Source: Larix sibirica (taxonomy: Eukaryota > Streptophyta > Pinopsida > Pinales > Pinaceae). From it: a stretch of 10,085 nucleotides of DNA. The number at the start of each line of letters is the position of its first letter. The first letter of the stretch is position 1. Positions 8,705 to 10,085 of the stretch are shown piece after piece. The position numbers and the translations under genes are program-made. The notes below the pieces were generated by a model. The model had not been told where the DNA came from and ran no database searches. It worked only from the letters and a program-made list of their open reading frames with translations. The DNA lies in the NCBI GenBank assembly GCA_004151065.3, contig NWUY0300013334.1:80692-90776 (forward strand), in the 5' to 3' direction.

Positions 8705-8946
8705 GCTATTTGTCATTCATACTTTATTTATTATTATTTATATTACCTGTTTGGTGACCAATTGTCGTACTATATTTCTATTCTCTCTGGTTTTTTACCA
8801 CTCTTGCTTTGGACATTGTCTGATTTGACCTTTAGCCACTCATTTTATAGAAAGATTCTGATATTTTTGGGGTTTTGACCACAATAAGCCCTTGGACATT
8901 CTCAGTGTGAAAACTCCATTGAAAAAGATTAATCTGCGACAAATTC

Positions 8947-8952
8947 AATAAA
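8947..8952 (+). promoter_or_regulatory. AATAAA, possible polyadenylation signal
   Basis: A canonical AATAAA lies about 670 bases after the ORF2 stop in an A-rich setting. It would suit the end of a LINE transcript. In AT-rich plant DNA such hexamers are common, so it is only weak evidence for the element's 3' end. Confidence 0.3.
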
Positions 8953-9065
8953 ATTATTCAAAGAATCATCACGGAAGAATATAGTACAACCCAAATTATT
9001 CTCATCCGAGAAGAAATTTTGGGCATCCGTGTGCGATAATTGCTGAAGATTAAAAGTGTAATTTA

Positions 9066-9130
9066 TTGGTGACTAATAGAAGGCAGATCCGCTGCCATCA
9101 AGTCGCTGGTTCAAACCTACTCGCATCCAC
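9066..9130 (+). other. tRNA-like segment with B-box, possible SINE remnant
   Basis: GGTTCAAACC (9108-9117) fits the RNA polymerase III B-box, and the surrounding AAGTCGCTGGTTCAAACC resembles the variable loop and T arm of a tRNA. Upstream is a perfect stem GGCAG (9082-9086) / CTGCC (9092-9096). A weak A-box-like TGGTGACTAATAG lies near 9067. No acceptor stem pairs with the downstream sequence, so this is not a functional tRNA. A decayed tRNA-derived SINE is the best guess. Confidence 0.35.
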
Positions 9131-9372
9131 CATACATCTACATTTTGGGTACTTGTTCTATATATTGCTTTCTTGACATTGATATACTAACATCCAGCAT
9201 ACAGCATCAAATCAGAGGTAACCAACAGCGACTATCGATGATTAATAAATGCGAAGTCCAAATCTGTGTGTAACCATAAAAGACTAAAGAATTGCCTGAT
9301 CCGTCAAACAATATCCATTCACTGTTGCAGATTAAAGTAATTACGGGGCAGAGAAACCATTATCATAGACCA

Positions 9373-9430
9373 GCCCACCAGATTTGAACGTGGGCCTAGC
9401 CCAAGTGATCCCGACGTAGTTACATGTCCC
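9373..9430 (-). other. Minus-strand B-box motif with hairpin, possible SINE remnant
   Basis: On the minus strand GTTCAAATC (9389-9381) matches the B-box consensus. It lies in the loop of a perfect hairpin GCCCAC (9373-9378) / GTGGGC (9390-9395). The same TGGGC (9391-9395) can instead pair with GCCCA (9399-9403), so two structures exclude each other. No clear A-box or tail is present. It could be a second decayed tRNA-derived SINE, facing the one near 9109. Confidence 0.3.
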
Positions 9431-9507
9431 TTCATAGTAAATAGATAATTGAGAAATGAGAAATATTAATAACTCTATCACATGTAATGGAAAAACATAA
9501 ATATTAA

Positions 9508-9845
9508 TGGAGTTGTCTAAAACTGCTACGATTTCGCTCGGAGAAAATCGTTTTTTCAGACACGAATTTGTCGGAATCCGGGATAGAATTTTTAGAATCT
9601 CAAATAACAGTATTAATCCTGCATAATTTGGATGCCCTGGGGGTTTTCCAGGGTGTTGAANAAATAACAGTATTAATCCTACATAATTTGGATTCCTTGG
9701 GGGTTTTCCAGGGTGCTGAATTCATCTAGATGTTCAGAAAAACGATTTGATCAACACAAATCGCCGAATTTTAGATTTCATATCGCTGGATTCCAACCAA
9801 GTTTTCGCCGGACGGGCGAAATCGTCATGCTTTTAGACAGCTTCA
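9508..9845. mobile_element. Fold-back (MITE-like) element with imperfect inverted arms
   Basis: The left end, GAGTTGTCTAAAACTGC followed by ACGATTTCGCTC (9510-9540), reappears inverted at 9815-9845, where the minus strand reads AAGCTGTCTAAAAGC then ACGATTTCGCCC. Further inside, 9573-9601 and 9766-9794 also match in inverted orientation, both starting GGAATCC. The arms are therefore about 90-100 bases each around a middle holding a 60-bp duplication. Subterminal hairpins occur at 9529-9550 (CGATTT/AAATCG) and 9803-9821 (TTTCGCC/GGCGAAA). No coding capacity is seen. A non-autonomous DNA transposon is the likely explanation. I could not fix the target-site duplication or superfamily. Confidence 0.6.
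9601..9720. repeat. 60-bp tandem duplication with N at the unit junction
   Basis: Positions 9602-9660 and 9662-9720 match at all but four of 59 bases (differences at 9621/9681, 9634/9694, 9637/9697 and 9656/9716). Each unit contains an inverted CC(C/T)TGG...CCAGGG hairpin. The base between the units (9661) is N. It is either a real, somewhat diverged duplication inside the fold-back element or two overlapping contig ends joined during assembly. Confidence 0.9.
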
Positions 9846-10038
9846 TATATTATTATTTATTTTTGATTTACTTTTCATTCATAAATCAAATCTTGACCCT
9901 TTTTTATCTCTTAGTTGTTTTTCATAATGCACTTTTGATGAGCTAAATTTATGTTTTATTGTCAATTTGAAATCCCTCGTTTAAAGGACCAAACATGGAT
10001 ATTGGTAATATTGGTTCTTTTCAATGTATATATTATTC

Positions 10039-10085
10039 GAGTTGTCTAAAACTGCTACGATTTCGCTCGGAGAAAATCGTATTTT
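10039..10085 (+). mobile_element. Left end of a second fold-back element copy, cut by the window
   Basis: Positions 10039-10080 are identical over 42 bases to 9510-9551, and the next base (10081) is the first difference. The subterminal hairpin CGATTT/AAATCG is therefore repeated at 10058-10079. Orientation is the same as the left arm of the first copy. The element continues beyond the window. Confidence 0.75.

Larger units (their letters stand above)
3203..8960 (+). mobile_element. L1-type LINE retrotransposon, almost full coding length, inactive
   Basis: The element has an ORF1-like frame, then ORF2 with endonuclease, reverse transcriptase, connection region, zinc knuckle and RNase H in the usual plant L1 order, then a non-coding tail of about 690 bases. 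It begins directly beside the 5' end of the minus-strand LINE, so the two point away from each other. The 5' boundary is placed where the ORF1 frame first becomes open (about 3203) and the 3' boundary after an AATAAA near 8947. Both are estimates: I found no poly(A) tail and no convincing target-site duplication. ORF2 has about 14 premature stops and four frameshifts, so this is an old, inactive copy. It could still be transcribed. Confidence 0.9.
8275..8960 (+). other. Probable 3' untranslated region of the plus-strand LINE
   Basis: No coding frame is recognisable for about 690 bases after the ORF2 stop. T-rich tracts alternate with small hairpins such as GCCCA/TGGGC at 8392-8405. Two imperfect repeats starting GCTGATAG and an AATAAA at 8947-8952 are present. 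No poly(A) run marks the end, so the border with flanking DNA is uncertain and may lie earlier, for example in the A/T tract near 8720-8745. Confidence 0.5.

Noticed and set aside
3204-8915. 8-bp match TGAAAACT at 3204-3211 and 8908-8915 as a target-site duplication for the plus-strand LINE
   Set aside because: It is too short and A-rich to exceed chance, and no poly(A) or other tail precedes the 3' copy.
9066-9130. A functional tRNA gene
   Set aside because: There is no pairing acceptor stem, the T stem has mismatches and the anticodon arm has the wrong loop size.
9713-9946. 77-codon open frame across the fold-back element's right side
   Set aside because: It runs through the inverted arm and into AT-rich flank. 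Its hydrophobic C-terminus comes from T-rich DNA and shows no protein features.

Overview
The window looks like nuclear DNA of a land plant, most likely a seed plant. It is AT-rich intergenic sequence filled with decayed transposable elements. The main evidence is two L1-type LINE retrotransposons whose ORF2 ends in the RNase H domain known from plant L1 elements. I cannot name the species. I see no host gene, rRNA, functional tRNA, CRISPR array or bacterial-type operon.

Layout. Positions 1-660 are moderately AT-rich with no recognisable gene, one N and a short tandem duplication. Positions 660-2050 are strongly AT-rich intergenic DNA with a perfect 37-bp tandem duplication and small microsatellites. 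Positions about 2057-3210 hold a minus-strand LINE fragment. It keeps the first half of the reverse transcriptase and the RNase H but has lost the sequence between them. Immediately after it, head-to-head, is a nearly full-coding-length plus-strand LINE. Its ORF1 is open (3293-4123) and overlaps ORF2 by ATGA. Its ORF2 (4120-8274) contains, in order, an endonuclease, reverse transcriptase, connection region, zinc knuckle and RNase H. ORF2 is broken by about 14 stop codons and four frameshifts. A non-coding stretch of about 690 bases follows, the probable LINE 3' region.

Positions 8960-9500 carry two short motifs resembling the internal (B-box) promoter of tRNA-derived SINEs, on opposite strands. 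Positions 9508-9845 form a small fold-back (MITE-like) element with imperfect inverted arms. It contains a 60-bp tandem duplication with an N at the junction. The left end of a second copy of this element starts at 10039 and runs off the window.

The ORF2 proteins of both LINEs would once have carried out target-primed reverse transcription. Neither can now be autonomous. I found no convincing new system. The most unusual points are the fold-back pair, the RNase H catalytic change in the plus-strand LINE, the contrast between its open ORF1 and broken ORF2, and the head-to-head LINE junction.
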